Below, piece after piece: positions 56,667 through 64,000 of a stretch of DNA of 64,000 nucleotides. The notes beneath the pieces are model-generated. The model was not told the DNA's origin, ran no database searches, and worked only from the letters and a program-made list of their open reading frames with translations. Position 1 is the first letter of the stretch, and every line of letters starts with the position of its first letter. This DNA comes from Terriglobia bacterium (GTDB lineage: Bacteria; Acidobacteriota; Terriglobia; Terriglobales; Acidobacteriaceae), in assembly GCA_020073525.1 (NCBI GenBank), contig JAIQFA010000002.1, forward strand, positions 1 to 64,000. Direction: 5' to 3'. A program made the position numbers and the translations under genes.

Positions 56667-58076
56667 CTATTTCGCGCCCACTTGATACTGCTCGATTTTG
56701 CCGTTGGGCATGATCCGTTCCCAGACTTCGACTGTCTTTTGGGCAAAGTGTACCTCGAACAGGCGGAACGTCATGCCTCCGCGCTCCTGCTTGAAGGTCT
56801 GGGTAAATTCGGTTGGCGATCCCAGCGGTCCAAGACTGCCGGCGAAATCCTTGAGAGCCTGTTCGGTGAAGTAACTATTGCAATTGTCGGTAAACAAGGC
56901 GCGATTGATCTTCCCTTGCTGCAGCGCGGAGAAGATTTCGCGGGCCTGCTCCTCTTGCTTTCCTGCATCGGCTTCACGGAAAAGCAAAGCAGCGATGTTG
57001 CGGGCAATGTCGCCCGAGGCTTCGACCGAATCCTCATTGACCAGGACAACCACGGCCATGCGCTCGTCTGGAAAAACCATGTTGTGCGCGGTAAAGCCGG
57101 AGACTTCGCCGCCATGCTCGATGGCGCGCTGTCCGGATTCCTGCCGCACCGATACGCCCAGGCCATAGCGAGTGCCGAGCCCGTTCTTGAGCAAAACTTC
57201 CTTTTCCATCTGCGAATAAGAAGCCGGTTGGAGCACACTCTGATTGATCACGCTGACATCCCATTTCGCCAGATCCTCGGCGGGCATAGCTAGTTCGCCC
57301 GCGGCAAACAGCCAGCCCCTGCCCTCCTTCGGAGCCAGTCGCGGCGGGCCAAGCGCATAACGCAGATATCCGGTCGCATCAGTTTCTGTGAGTCGGTTCT
57401 GATCGATGTTGATGACGCTCTTCATCCCCAGCGGCGCGAAAATGTGCTCGCTCAGAAACTGCAGCAGAGGCTCGCCGCTGGCCTTCTCCACGATCAGTCC
57501 GGCGATCACAAAATTAGTGTTGCTGTATTGCCACTCAGTTCCCGGATCAAAATCGAGCGGCTTGCGCGCCCATTGATCGAGAATCTTGTCAGCCGTGATC
57601 GGTTGCAGCATGAAGGGAGGAACGTAGTCTTGCGGCCAGTAGTCCTGATAACCGGACGTATGTGACAGCAATTCGCGAATCGTAACCTCGTTGCCACGGG
57701 TCAGATTGGGCACGAATCGCGACACGGGATCGTCCAGTGAAAGCTTCCCCTGCTCGGCGAGCAGTTGCACCGCAGCCGCCGTGAATTGCTTGCTGATGGA
57801 ACCGATGCTGTAGCGCATCGAAGGCACGGCGGGCGTGTGCGGATCAATTCTTCCGTCGCCATAGGCTTGGAGATAGGTGATTGCTCCACCTTGCACAATC
57901 GCGATTGAGGCGCTCGGAATGCCGGTGTCAGTCAGCGACTTTCCGACGGTCGCATCCACTTTCTCCCGGAGGGCGGCGGAGATGGGCGCTGGACTCTGGG
58001 CTCGTAGCAGCAAAGCGGCAAGCAAGACGAGAACAAGGGCTACGCGCGGATTGACAGATCGCGGGACACGATTCAT
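56667..58076 (-). CDS. Serine beta-lactamase-like hydrolase (class C/esterase family)
   Basis: 469 aa with signal peptide (about 1-28). The beta-lactamase domain has S-I-S-K (Ser93, Lys96) in YSIGSISKQFTAAA, W-Q-Y-S-N-T-N-F with the Y-S-N motif, and H-G-G-E-V-S-G-F as the third motif (about 325). It is followed by a C-terminal region of about 120 residues (FREADAGKQEEQ...) unlike AmpC, suggesting an esterase or peptidase role. GAGGAG SD precedes the ATG. Divergent from ligD. Confidence 0.9.
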   Translation of the reverse strand: MNRVPRSVNPRVALVLVLLAALLLRAQSPAPISAALREKVDATVGKSLTDTGIPSASIAIVQGGAITYLQAYGDGRIDPHTPAVPSMRYSIGSISKQFTAAAVQLLAEQGKLSLDDPVSRFVPNLTRGNEVTIRELLSHTSGYQDYWPQDYVPPFMLQPITADKILDQWARKPLDFDPGTEWQYSNTNFVIAGLIVEKASGEPLLQFLSEHIFAPLGMKSVINIDQNRLTETDATGYLRYALGPPRLAPKEGRGWLFAAGELAMPAEDLAKWDVSVINQSVLQPASYSQMEKEVLLKNGLGTRYGLGVSVRQESGQRAIEHGGEVSGFTAHNMVFPDERMAVVVLVNEDSVEASGDIARNIAALLFREADAGKQEEQAREIFSALQQGKINRALFTDNCNSYFTEQALKDFAGSLGPLGSPTEFTQTFKQERGGMTFRLFEVHFAQKTVEVWERIMPNGKIEQYQVGAK

Positions 58077-58216
58077 ACATACTCCTCAGAACCGGAACAG
58101 TATACGTCTAGGCATTTGCCTTAGGCAGGCAACCGCTTTCGCGAACCGGCAGTCTTAGACTGACGAACGATGGCCCGAGGCATCGTGAATCGCAAGCCGG
58201 AATTACAATAGCGACC

Positions 58217-60019
58217 ATGTCGCTCGACGAATACAAACGCAAACGGCGCTTCGAAGAGACGCCCGAGCCTCCGCCCAAATTCGAAAAACAGTCGCAGCAT
58301 CGCTTTGTCGTGCAGCGTCATGACGCCTCGCGTCTGCACTACGATTTCCGCCTGGAGATGGAAGGCGTGCTCAAGTCGTGGGCTGTGCCCAAGGGCCCGT
58401 CGCTCGATCCGGCCGATAAGCGTCTGGCCATGCAGGTCGAGGATCATCCCGTCTCGTACTACGATTTTGAAGGCACCATCCCCGAAGGCAACTACGGTGG
58501 TGGCACGGTGATGGTGTGGGACGCAGGTACTTGGGAACCGCTGTTGCCGGTGCCCGTCAACGGCGAGTATGTTCCGGGCACGGAAAAAGAAGCACACGCC
58601 ATGCTGGCGAAAGGCGACCTGAAGTTTCGCCTGAAAGGGAAGCGACTGCAGGGCGACTTTGCCCTCGTGCATATCAAGGCGCGCCGATCGGGAAGCAAGG
58701 GAAACGAATGGCTGCTGATCAAGAAGAAAGACGATCATGTCATCGCGCGATTCGACATCGACGCCTACGAGACCTCCATCCTCACCAAACGCACCATGGC
58801 GCAGATCGCTGGTGATAAAGGCTCTGCGGAATGGAAGAGCAGTCGCCCGGCATCGCGCGGAAAGGTGAAGGCCGCATGGCTGGCCGATGCCATCGCACGC
58901 GTCGACTCCAAGCGAAAATCAATCACCACAGAGGGCACGGGGGACACAAAGGAAAGCAGGAACAAGAAGAAAACTCAGAAGTCCTCTGTGCCCCCCGTGT
59001 CCTCAGTGGTAAAAGGTTTGCCTGGCACGGACAACAGACCCATGCCCAGCGTGATCCATCCGATGCTCGCGATCACGACGAACAAGGCTTTCGACAATCC
59101 CGACTGGGTGTTCGAAATTAAATGGGATGGCTACCGCGCGGTCGCTTTCATCGAAGACGGTCGCGTCCGCCTGGTGTCACGCAACCAGAATGACCTGACC
59201 CCGCAATTTCCAGAACTCGGCACGCTCCCGAAATTCATCACAGGCGAGCGCGCCATTCTCGACGGAGAAATCGTCGCGCTCGATGAAGAGGGCCGCCCTT
59301 CCTTCAGCCTGATGCAGCAGCGCACTGGGTTTCAGCCGGGCAAGCGCCGCCTGCCGGGGCGCCAAGGTGTGCCCGTCGTCTATTACGCGTTCGATCTGCT
59401 CTACCTCGATGGCCTCGATCTACGCCAAGTTCCGCTGGAACGACGCAAGCAGTTGCTCAAGGACCACGTCGAAGCCGGAGGGGTGATTCACTATTCAGAC
59501 CACTATCCGGAGAAGGGTCTCGACCTTTTCCAGGCAGCCAAGCAGCGCGGACTGGAAGGCATTGTTGCCAAGAGACGCGATAGCACATACCAGGAAAAGC
59601 GCTCGAGTGATTGGCAGAAGATCAAGATCACCCAGCGTCAGGAGTGTGTGATCGGCGGCTATACGGATCCCGAGGGCAGCCGTGAATATTTTGGCGCCCT
59701 TGTCCTCGGCCTGTATGACCAGAAGAAACGCCTCATTCACGTCGGCCAGGCCGGCACGGGTTTCGACCGCAACATGCTGAAAGAGCTTTTCACTCGTCTT
59801 GAGCCGCTGAAGACTAAAGAGAACCCGTTTTACGGCGAGATCGGAGGATTGCGAAAAGTTCAGTTCGTGCGTCCCGAAATAGTCGCCGAGATCAAGTTCT
59901 CCGAGTGGACTCACGAGACCGCGGAAGGTGGTATGAAACTGCGAGCGCCCGTATTCATGGGGCTACGCTTCGACAAATCTCCCGATGAATGCAGTCTGGA
60001 AGAAGCAATTCCGAAATAG
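58217..60019 (+). CDS. ligD: LigD-type bifunctional protein: 3'-phosphoesterase plus ATP-dependent DNA ligase
   Basis: 600 aa, two domains of the bacterial NHEJ enzyme and no primase-polymerase domain. The PE domain at about 26-200 has HDASRLHYDFRLE (His41, Asp43 metal ligands) and Asp76-His77-Pro. The ligase domain from about 270 has K-W-D-G-Y-R with adenylated Lys302, DGEIVALDEEGRPSF and W-Q-K-I-K near 530, with a C-terminal OB-like part. The linker (residues about 236-267) is encoded by a repeat element. No ku gene is visible in the window. Confidence 0.95.
   Translation: MSLDEYKRKRRFEETPEPPPKFEKQSQHRFVVQRHDASRLHYDFRLEMEGVLKSWAVPKGPSLDPADKRLAMQVEDHPVSYYDFEGTIPEGNYGGGTVMVWDAGTWEPLLPVPVNGEYVPGTEKEAHAMLAKGDLKFRLKGKRLQGDFALVHIKARRSGSKGNEWLLIKKKDDHVIARFDIDAYETSILTKRTMAQIAGDKGSAEWKSSRPASRGKVKAAWLADAIARVDSKRKSITTEGTGDTKESRNKKKTQKSSVPPVSSVVKGLPGTDNRPMPSVIHPMLAITTNKAFDNPDWVFEIKWDGYRAVAFIEDGRVRLVSRNQNDLTPQFPELGTLPKFITGERAILDGEIVALDEEGRPSFSLMQQRTGFQPGKRRLPGRQGVPVVYYAFDLLYLDGLDLRQVPLERRKQLLKDHVEAGGVIHYSDHYPEKGLDLFQAAKQRGLEGIVAKRRDSTYQEKRSSDWQKIKITQRQECVIGGYTDPEGSREYFGALVLGLYDQKKRLIHVGQAGTGFDRNMLKELFTRLEPLKTKENPFYGEIGGLRKVQFVRPEIVAEIKFSEWTHETAEGGMKLRAPVFMGLRFDKSPDECSLEEAIPK
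58924..59010 (+). repeat. ACCACAGAG-family palindromic element inside ligD
   Basis: The left arm ACCACAGAGGGCACGGGGG (58924-58942) and right arm TCCTCTGTGCCCCCCGTGT...CAGTGGT (58982-59010) are near-perfect inverted copies, about 40 nt apart. It is translated as the ITTEGTGDTKESRN...SSVPPVSSVVK linker. Confidence 0.9.
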
Positions 60020-60064
60020 CGCGGTGCAGCGCAAATTTGCAGTCTTCTGCAATCTATTGTTGTG

Positions 60065-60142
60065 TTGTCATCCTGAGCGAAGCGAAGGACCTGCTGTCTT
60101 GCTGCGAAGAAAACAGGTCCTTCGCTTCGCTCAGGATGACAA
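60065..60142 (+). repeat. 29-bp perfect inverted repeat ('CHPERSEG/ILSEAKDL' family) between convergent genes
   Basis: The arms at 60065-60093 and 60114-60142 are exact reverse complements, loop 20 nt. Each arm begins TTGTCATCCTGAGCGAAGCG. Translated in some frames the element gives HPERSEG or VILSEAKDL, which I recall as a frequent artefact in predicted proteins of several phyla. Between ligD and the DUF2207 gene it can act as a bidirectional transcript-end hairpin. Confidence 0.95.
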
Positions 60143-60154
60143 AGTGTAATGAAA

Positions 60155-61951
60155 CTAGAACGCGCTGCCCCCGCCACCGCCGAAGCCTCCACCCGAGAAG
60201 CCCCCGCCTGAGAACCCGCCGCCGCTGCTGAATCCCGATCCGCTGGAACTGGATCTGGGAGCCGACGTGAAGACCTGGTGCATGTCCGATGCCATGCTGT
60301 GCATGGAACTGGAAAAGAAGAGCGGACTGAAGCCGGTGTAGCCGTTCGGCGAGACATACCAACTCGGCGGATCTTTTATGATTCCGTCGAACGCCTGCGC
60401 CCAGTGGTGCTCGACGCCCAGCGCCATGGCGTAGGGAAGAAACTTCTCGAATGTGTCGGGCGGCATACGCTTGATGCGGTCGGCGTCGACGCGATTCATG
60501 AATTCCTGGAAACCGAGGACGGCGACATGGGTGCGGGCACCGGACACAGTTTTTGCCGTCATCTGGCGCGCAAACAGCCACCAGATCAGCGCGGACACGA
60601 GAGCGCTCCCAACCAGCAGCGGAACGGAATAGAACAAATTCATCCAGCCGAGCACTTGCACGCCGACCACAATCAGCGCGATGACAACCGCAGCGACAAT
60701 GCTGTAGCCGTTGGCCGATTCGGGATCGAGCGTGTAGATGCCTTTTTTCTTCAGCGCCGACATGATGTCCTGACGCACAACGGGAATCACGGTGTAGAAG
60801 CGGTTCTTCAGGTCGGAAAGGCGCGTCCCGGTTCCGCTCAGAAAAATGTTTTCCAGCATGACGCGCTCGTGTGGCGTCAGGTCGCCGCCCCACTGCTCGG
60901 CGGGCTTTAATAGTGTGAACAGGTAATCCTTGTGGTGGAAGACCAGAAACGTGTCGACCTTTTCTTCGATCCTGATGTAGCCGCGCACAGCCAGGTCGAC
61001 AATGGTGCTGGTGATGTCGCGCGGGTGGATGGTGTCGTCCATCAAAGTTCCGGTCTCGGCGGGAGACATGCCTTTGGGCGGCTCGTACTGCGGAGCCACT
61101 GAGACGCCGGGATCGGGGTCGCGTCCCGCAAAATGCCACAGGCCAAACATCACGGCCAGGGTAAAGAACGGCAGGAAGACCACGGGATTGCTGCCCAGGA
61201 ACCAGCCGAACTTCGTGAGCGCGGAGGGAGCTTTGAGCGCCCCCTGGGGAATATATATGTCGATGGTGAGGCCACCACGCATGGGGAGCGGCCCCGTGGT
61301 TTCGGAAAGGACGTCGGCGCCTCTGACTTCGGCGGTTGCTTCGCTTTGCTTGGAACCGTAGGCGCCGGTGAAGGCCTGGGCGCGTAGTCCTCCGGCGGCA
61401 TTGTCGGGCAGGGTCACGAAGGCTGAGGCATGGTCGATGGGAACCGGCCAATCGTTGCCCGTCACGTTCCAGTAAAACTCGTCATATCCATTAAAAAAGC
61501 GGACACCGTTGCGGACGGAGTAATCGATGTTGACGACACGCGTCGCGTCAGCCGCGCCAGGAATGTAGATTTTGAGGTCGCGGTACGCGCCGGACTTGCT
61601 GGAGTCATACTTCAGCTTGGTCCCATTTTCGTCGGTGACGCTCATGACATCGAGAAAGAGCGTGTAATTGGTTCCCTGCGCTCCGGGATACTCGACGGGA
61701 ATGGTGCGGTGAATGCCGTGCCACTCGCCGACGAAAACCAGAGTTATCTTCTCACTGACCAGGGCGGTGCCATTGGCGGCGATGGAGATGGTGTCTTTGA
61801 AATCGGCAACGCGCCAATTGCGTCCCTGGGCGGCCGCGGAACTCACGCTCAGCAGGAGCCCGAGCATCAGCGCGCAAGAAACCTTTACCACAGGGGACAC
61901 AGAGGAACACAGAGAAACAGTGCGCGAAGTACGAAGTGCCCTGGACAACAT
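60155..61951 (-). CDS. DUF2207 domain membrane protein
   Basis: 598 aa. ATG at 61951, 9 nt after the M61 gene stop, with AGGT in the gap; a later GTG at about 61891 is possible because residues about 11-22 are repeat-derived. Signal segment at about 26-42, a beta-rich extracytoplasmic DUF2207 domain (RVADFKDTISIAANGTALVSEKITLVFVGEWHGIHRTIPV), a span at about 240-262, a cytoplasmic part, two spans at about 435-475, and a Gly/Ser-rich C-terminus (S-G-G-G-F repeats). Follows lemA and an M61 peptidase gene, a LemA-linked arrangement. Function unknown. Confidence 0.88.
   Translation of the reverse strand: MLSRALRTSRTVSLCSSVSPVVKVSCALMLGLLLSVSSAAAQGRNWRVADFKDTISIAANGTALVSEKITLVFVGEWHGIHRTIPVEYPGAQGTNYTLFLDVMSVTDENGTKLKYDSSKSGAYRDLKIYIPGAADATRVVNIDYSVRNGVRFFNGYDEFYWNVTGNDWPVPIDHASAFVTLPDNAAGGLRAQAFTGAYGSKQSEATAEVRGADVLSETTGPLPMRGGLTIDIYIPQGALKAPSALTKFGWFLGSNPVVFLPFFTLAVMFGLWHFAGRDPDPGVSVAPQYEPPKGMSPAETGTLMDDTIHPRDITSTIVDLAVRGYIRIEEKVDTFLVFHHKDYLFTLLKPAEQWGGDLTPHERVMLENIFLSGTGTRLSDLKNRFYTVIPVVRQDIMSALKKKGIYTLDPESANGYSIVAAVVIALIVVGVQVLGWMNLFYSVPLLVGSALVSALIWWLFARQMTAKTVSGARTHVAVLGFQEFMNRVDADRIKRMPPDTFEKFLPYAMALGVEHHWAQAFDGIIKDPPSWYVSPNGYTGFSPLFFSSSMHSMASDMHQVFTSAPRSSSSGSGFSSGGGFSGGGFSGGGFGGGGGSAF
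61887..61917 (+). repeat. ACCACAG half element in the DUF2207 gene 5' region
   Basis: ACCACAGGGGACACAGAGG-AACACAGAGAAAC at the start of the gene. It codes for VSLCSSVSPVV on the minus strand. Confidence 0.85.
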
Positions 61952-61960
61952 GTTTTAGAC

Positions 61961-63862
61961 CTACTTTGCCTTAATGATGTCGCTCAACACATCCGGCTTC
62001 GATTCGTCTCGTACCAGGTGTGGATATCTTTCTCCCCCGTGGTAGTCGAGCTTATAGGTGTGGAAGTAGTCGGAGTTCTCAACCAGTAATTCAAGCGGGG
62101 CCGAGCTGGTCTTGCCTTCTTTCAATGCGTCGCGCAGAGATTCGATTGAGAACCTCCGGCCATTCACCGCAATGACTTTCATTCCCGGTCCGATCCCGGC
62201 CTTAGCAGCGACCATGCCTTCGATCGTGTCACGAATGACGCCGTCCTTGTGGAGCAGCAGCCCAATTGAGTAGGCGGCATTGATGCCGTCGCGCTCTTCC
62301 TCAGCCCTTTGGAGGTCCGAACGCCTCTCGTCGTAGATTAGAGTCCAACCGCTGGATTCGATGCCCAGCAAAGGAGCGCCCGGGCCATGATTCGTGAGCC
62401 GTTCCACCCAAAACCCGCGCCAGTCGTAGGGAACGACCTGGTTCAGGGTGTTAACCACATCCTCAAAGGTATAAGTCCTAAGCTGGGGAGGCCCGCTCTC
62501 GCCGCCGTGGAACAGATGACAAAAATTATCCAGCGACTTAGCGCCGTGGGTCTGCTGGCGAATGACCATGTCCGCCCATAGCCAGTTCAGAACGTCTTCG
62601 TCGTAGTAGTCCACGCTTCGCCGCCAGGATTCCCACTGCGAGGGTGCGCCTACCATCGCCGGCAAACCATCCGCTGTGTCCTGCAGATTGCGCCAAGTGC
62701 GACCGGGAGTGTGATCGAGCCGGGCCGCCATGCGCGCCAGATTATCCCGGAACTGTTCCGGCGTTCGGATCCCGCTGCGCGCGGCGAGAAGATCTCCCAG
62801 GTATGAAGTCAACCCTTCATAGACCCATAACAGGTCGTCCTGCATAGGGTGCTCGTAATCCGCAGTAGCCAGATCCGCAGGACGGCGGTACTTCCCGTTC
62901 CAGGAGTGAACGTACTCATGGGACAAGAGACCCGACGCCAACAGCCGCGGTCCAGGATCCACCAAAGCCCGCTCATCGTTGCGGCTGTCATTCGATTCAT
63001 GATGCTCTAGGCCGCCATGCGCAACGTGATCGCTCAGACTGTAGAGGAAGTGATAGTCGCGAAAGTGTTGCGCGCCCAAAAGTTTTTTGGCCTGGTCCGG
63101 GAGGTTCCTGTAATGATCGAGCACGTCCTGCGGAGCTTCGAGTGCGGCGGCGCTGTCGGCAGCAATGTCCATTTGCTGCGTGGGATTCTCACTTAAGGGA
63201 ACAACTCGAAAGTACTCGCCCACGATTACCGGCGAATCGACGAGCGTCGTCAGCGAAACGGGCTGAAACTTGATTTCCTGATCATTTTGCGATGCGACTG
63301 GCAAGGGGGTTCCGAACTTCCACCCGGCAGGCAAACGCAGACGGGCTTCATACGTCAACTCGTCGCTCGTCCAGCCCGCAGGATAGAGCAGCACGGTGTT
63401 CCAGTTGACGACCGCCATCTTGTCGGTCGCCGAAGTGCCGCCTGTGTGGGATCCCCAGCTGCCGCCTCCAGGAAAAACAAAATCCAGCGCGGCTTCCAGG
63501 CTGGACACGCCAGCGGGAATCTCCACATGGAAGGTCCACCCGTCGAGCAGATCGCGCCGCCACCTCAGAGTTTGGCCATTGGCAGTGAAGGTGAGGCCGG
63601 TAAGGTTCTGGATGGGGCCGTTCGGCCCATGCTCGCCCGGAATCCACTTTGGGTAATAAAGGGTCAACGTTCCCGGAGTCGAAGGGATGGTGAGCCGCGC
63701 GTGGAAAATCTTTCGTGGCGCTTCCGTGGCATCCAGCGACACGGTGATTCGGGGCGTAGCGGTTTTAGCGGCCGAGTTCTTCTGCGCTTTTTGTGCCACC
63801 GCGGGCAACACGCAGTTCGAGAGCAACAGACAACAACCAATCGCAATGCGGACAAGTCTCAT
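61961..63862 (-). CDS. M61 family peptidase (glycyl aminopeptidase-like) with PDZ domain
   Basis: 633 aa, signal peptide at about 1-23. The N-terminal beta domain (PRITVSLDATEAPRKIFHARLTIP, YYPKWIPGEHGP) is followed by the catalytic zinc motif L-S-H-E-Y-V-H-S-W-N-G-K (H-E-x-x-H), then D-D-L-L-W-V-Y-E-G-L-T-S-Y with the third ligand Glu. A PDZ domain lies near 550-610 (GMVAAKAGIGPGMKVIAVNGRRF). Acts in the periplasm. Between lemA and the DUF2207 gene with short gaps (24 and 9 nt). Confidence 0.93.
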   Translation of the reverse strand: MRLVRIAIGCCLLLSNCVLPAVAQKAQKNSAAKTATPRITVSLDATEAPRKIFHARLTIPSTPGTLTLYYPKWIPGEHGPNGPIQNLTGLTFTANGQTLRWRRDLLDGWTFHVEIPAGVSSLEAALDFVFPGGGSWGSHTGGTSATDKMAVVNWNTVLLYPAGWTSDELTYEARLRLPAGWKFGTPLPVASQNDQEIKFQPVSLTTLVDSPVIVGEYFRVVPLSENPTQQMDIAADSAAALEAPQDVLDHYRNLPDQAKKLLGAQHFRDYHFLYSLSDHVAHGGLEHHESNDSRNDERALVDPGPRLLASGLLSHEYVHSWNGKYRRPADLATADYEHPMQDDLLWVYEGLTSYLGDLLAARSGIRTPEQFRDNLARMAARLDHTPGRTWRNLQDTADGLPAMVGAPSQWESWRRSVDYYDEDVLNWLWADMVIRQQTHGAKSLDNFCHLFHGGESGPPQLRTYTFEDVVNTLNQVVPYDWRGFWVERLTNHGPGAPLLGIESSGWTLIYDERRSDLQRAEEERDGINAAYSIGLLLHKDGVIRDTIEGMVAAKAGIGPGMKVIAVNGRRFSIESLRDALKEGKTSSAPLELLVENSDYFHTYKLDYHGGERYPHLVRDESKPDVLSDIIKAK

Positions 63863-63886
63863 CGAGACCTTCTCTCAGGCAGGCTA

Positions 63887-64000
63887 TTAGAACTTTACTG
63901 CTACTGGTTCGCGATCGGCGGCAGCGGTTTCGAAGAACTGCTTTTGCTGGAAGTTGAACATCCCGGCCAGGATGTTGGTCGGGAACGATTGAATCTTGGT
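63887..64000 (-). CDS. lemA: LemA family protein, C-terminal part (5' end outside window)
   Basis: 38 residues are visible, TKIQSFPTNILAGMFNFQQK...F-F-E, ending in A-V-K-F before TAA. This is the conserved LemA C-terminus (Q.FP.N..AGMF.F....FFE). First in a minus-strand group with the M61 and DUF2207 genes. Confidence 0.85.
   Translation of the reverse strand, partial: TKIQSFPTNILAGMFNFQQKQFFETAAADREPVAVKF

Noticed and set aside
60054-61451. 465-aa minus-strand ORF overlapping DUF2207 in another frame
   Set aside because: Low-complexity, repeat-derived end (VILSEAKDL), conflicts with the well-supported DUF2207 frame.
1-64000. CRISPR arrays, prophage, complete insertion sequences
   Set aside because: The tandem heptamers have no spacers of CRISPR length. 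No Cas, integrase or transposase gene was seen.

Overview
The window looks like a chromosomal segment of a mesophilic, moderately GC-rich acidobacterium (Terriglobia/Koribacter-like). This is inferred from the gene families, not from a marker phylogeny: a dcw cluster encoding a PASTA-tailed FtsI and a DAP-type MurE, a Ser/Thr kinase with TPR repeats, a secreted tricorn-like S41 protease, a sigma/anti-sigma pair with a Ycf48-like tail, many secreted orphans, and intergenic palindromic repeats of the heptamer and CHPERSEG/ILSEAKDL types.

Layout. 1-10534: division and cell-wall cluster on the + strand (rsmH 3' part, small ORF, ftsL, ftsI, murE, murF, mraY, murD, ftsW). Every non-overlapping junction from ftsL to ftsW carries a short-period repeat element. 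The cluster stops after ftsW, where murG/murC/ftsQ would be expected. 10535-12182: an AT-richer accessory stretch with two orphan membrane proteins. 12271-19089: ada, a secreted orphan, an FAH-family hydrolase with a homocitrate/isopropylmalate synthase-like enzyme, and secreted orphans including a protein with an HEIGEW metal-site-like motif. 19238-22182: a YtrA-like GntR/ABC transporter operon with a candidate operator. 22540-27223: tRNA-Arg(UCU), a 1001-residue receiver-like/PPDK-N protein, and small proteins.

27347-35322: a six-gene minus-strand operon (COG2403-like GTPase, argF, arcC, a divergent ATCase-like transcarbamylase, a secreted orphan, rocD) divergent from a lysine-6-dehydrogenase-like gene. 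The enzymes suggest cleavage of a carbamoylated amino acid to carbamoyl phosphate, ATP formation by carbamate kinase, and transamination of ornithine. No arginine deiminase is present, and the second transcarbamylase lacks aspartate-binding residues, so the true substrate is open. This is the best candidate for an undescribed pathway in the window.

35323-39114: repeats, a 48-aa Cys/His-rich ORF, a dienoyl-CoA-reductase-like SDR, queG, and a response-regulator diguanylate cyclase broken by two frameshifts. 39405-45342: STPK and tricorn-like protease. 45447-48070: cNMP/CBS/nucleotidyltransferase plus DEDDh exonuclease. 48219-50898: ilvBN behind a promoter, leader ORF and terminator that look like an attenuator. 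51085-54281: sigma, anti-sigma and metallo-beta-lactamase operon. 54452-58076: ARPP-1-like protein, Nudix, NTF2-fold immunity-like protein, serine beta-lactamase-like protein. 58217-64000: PE-ligase (LigD type), then lemA (partial), M61 peptidase and DUF2207 on the minus strand.

Two signals run across the window. One is a set of repeat families that sit in gaps and also inside the coding sequences of queG, ligD and the DUF2207 gene. The other is four intergenic GTGA-N6-TCAC palindromes (CRP/FNR type).
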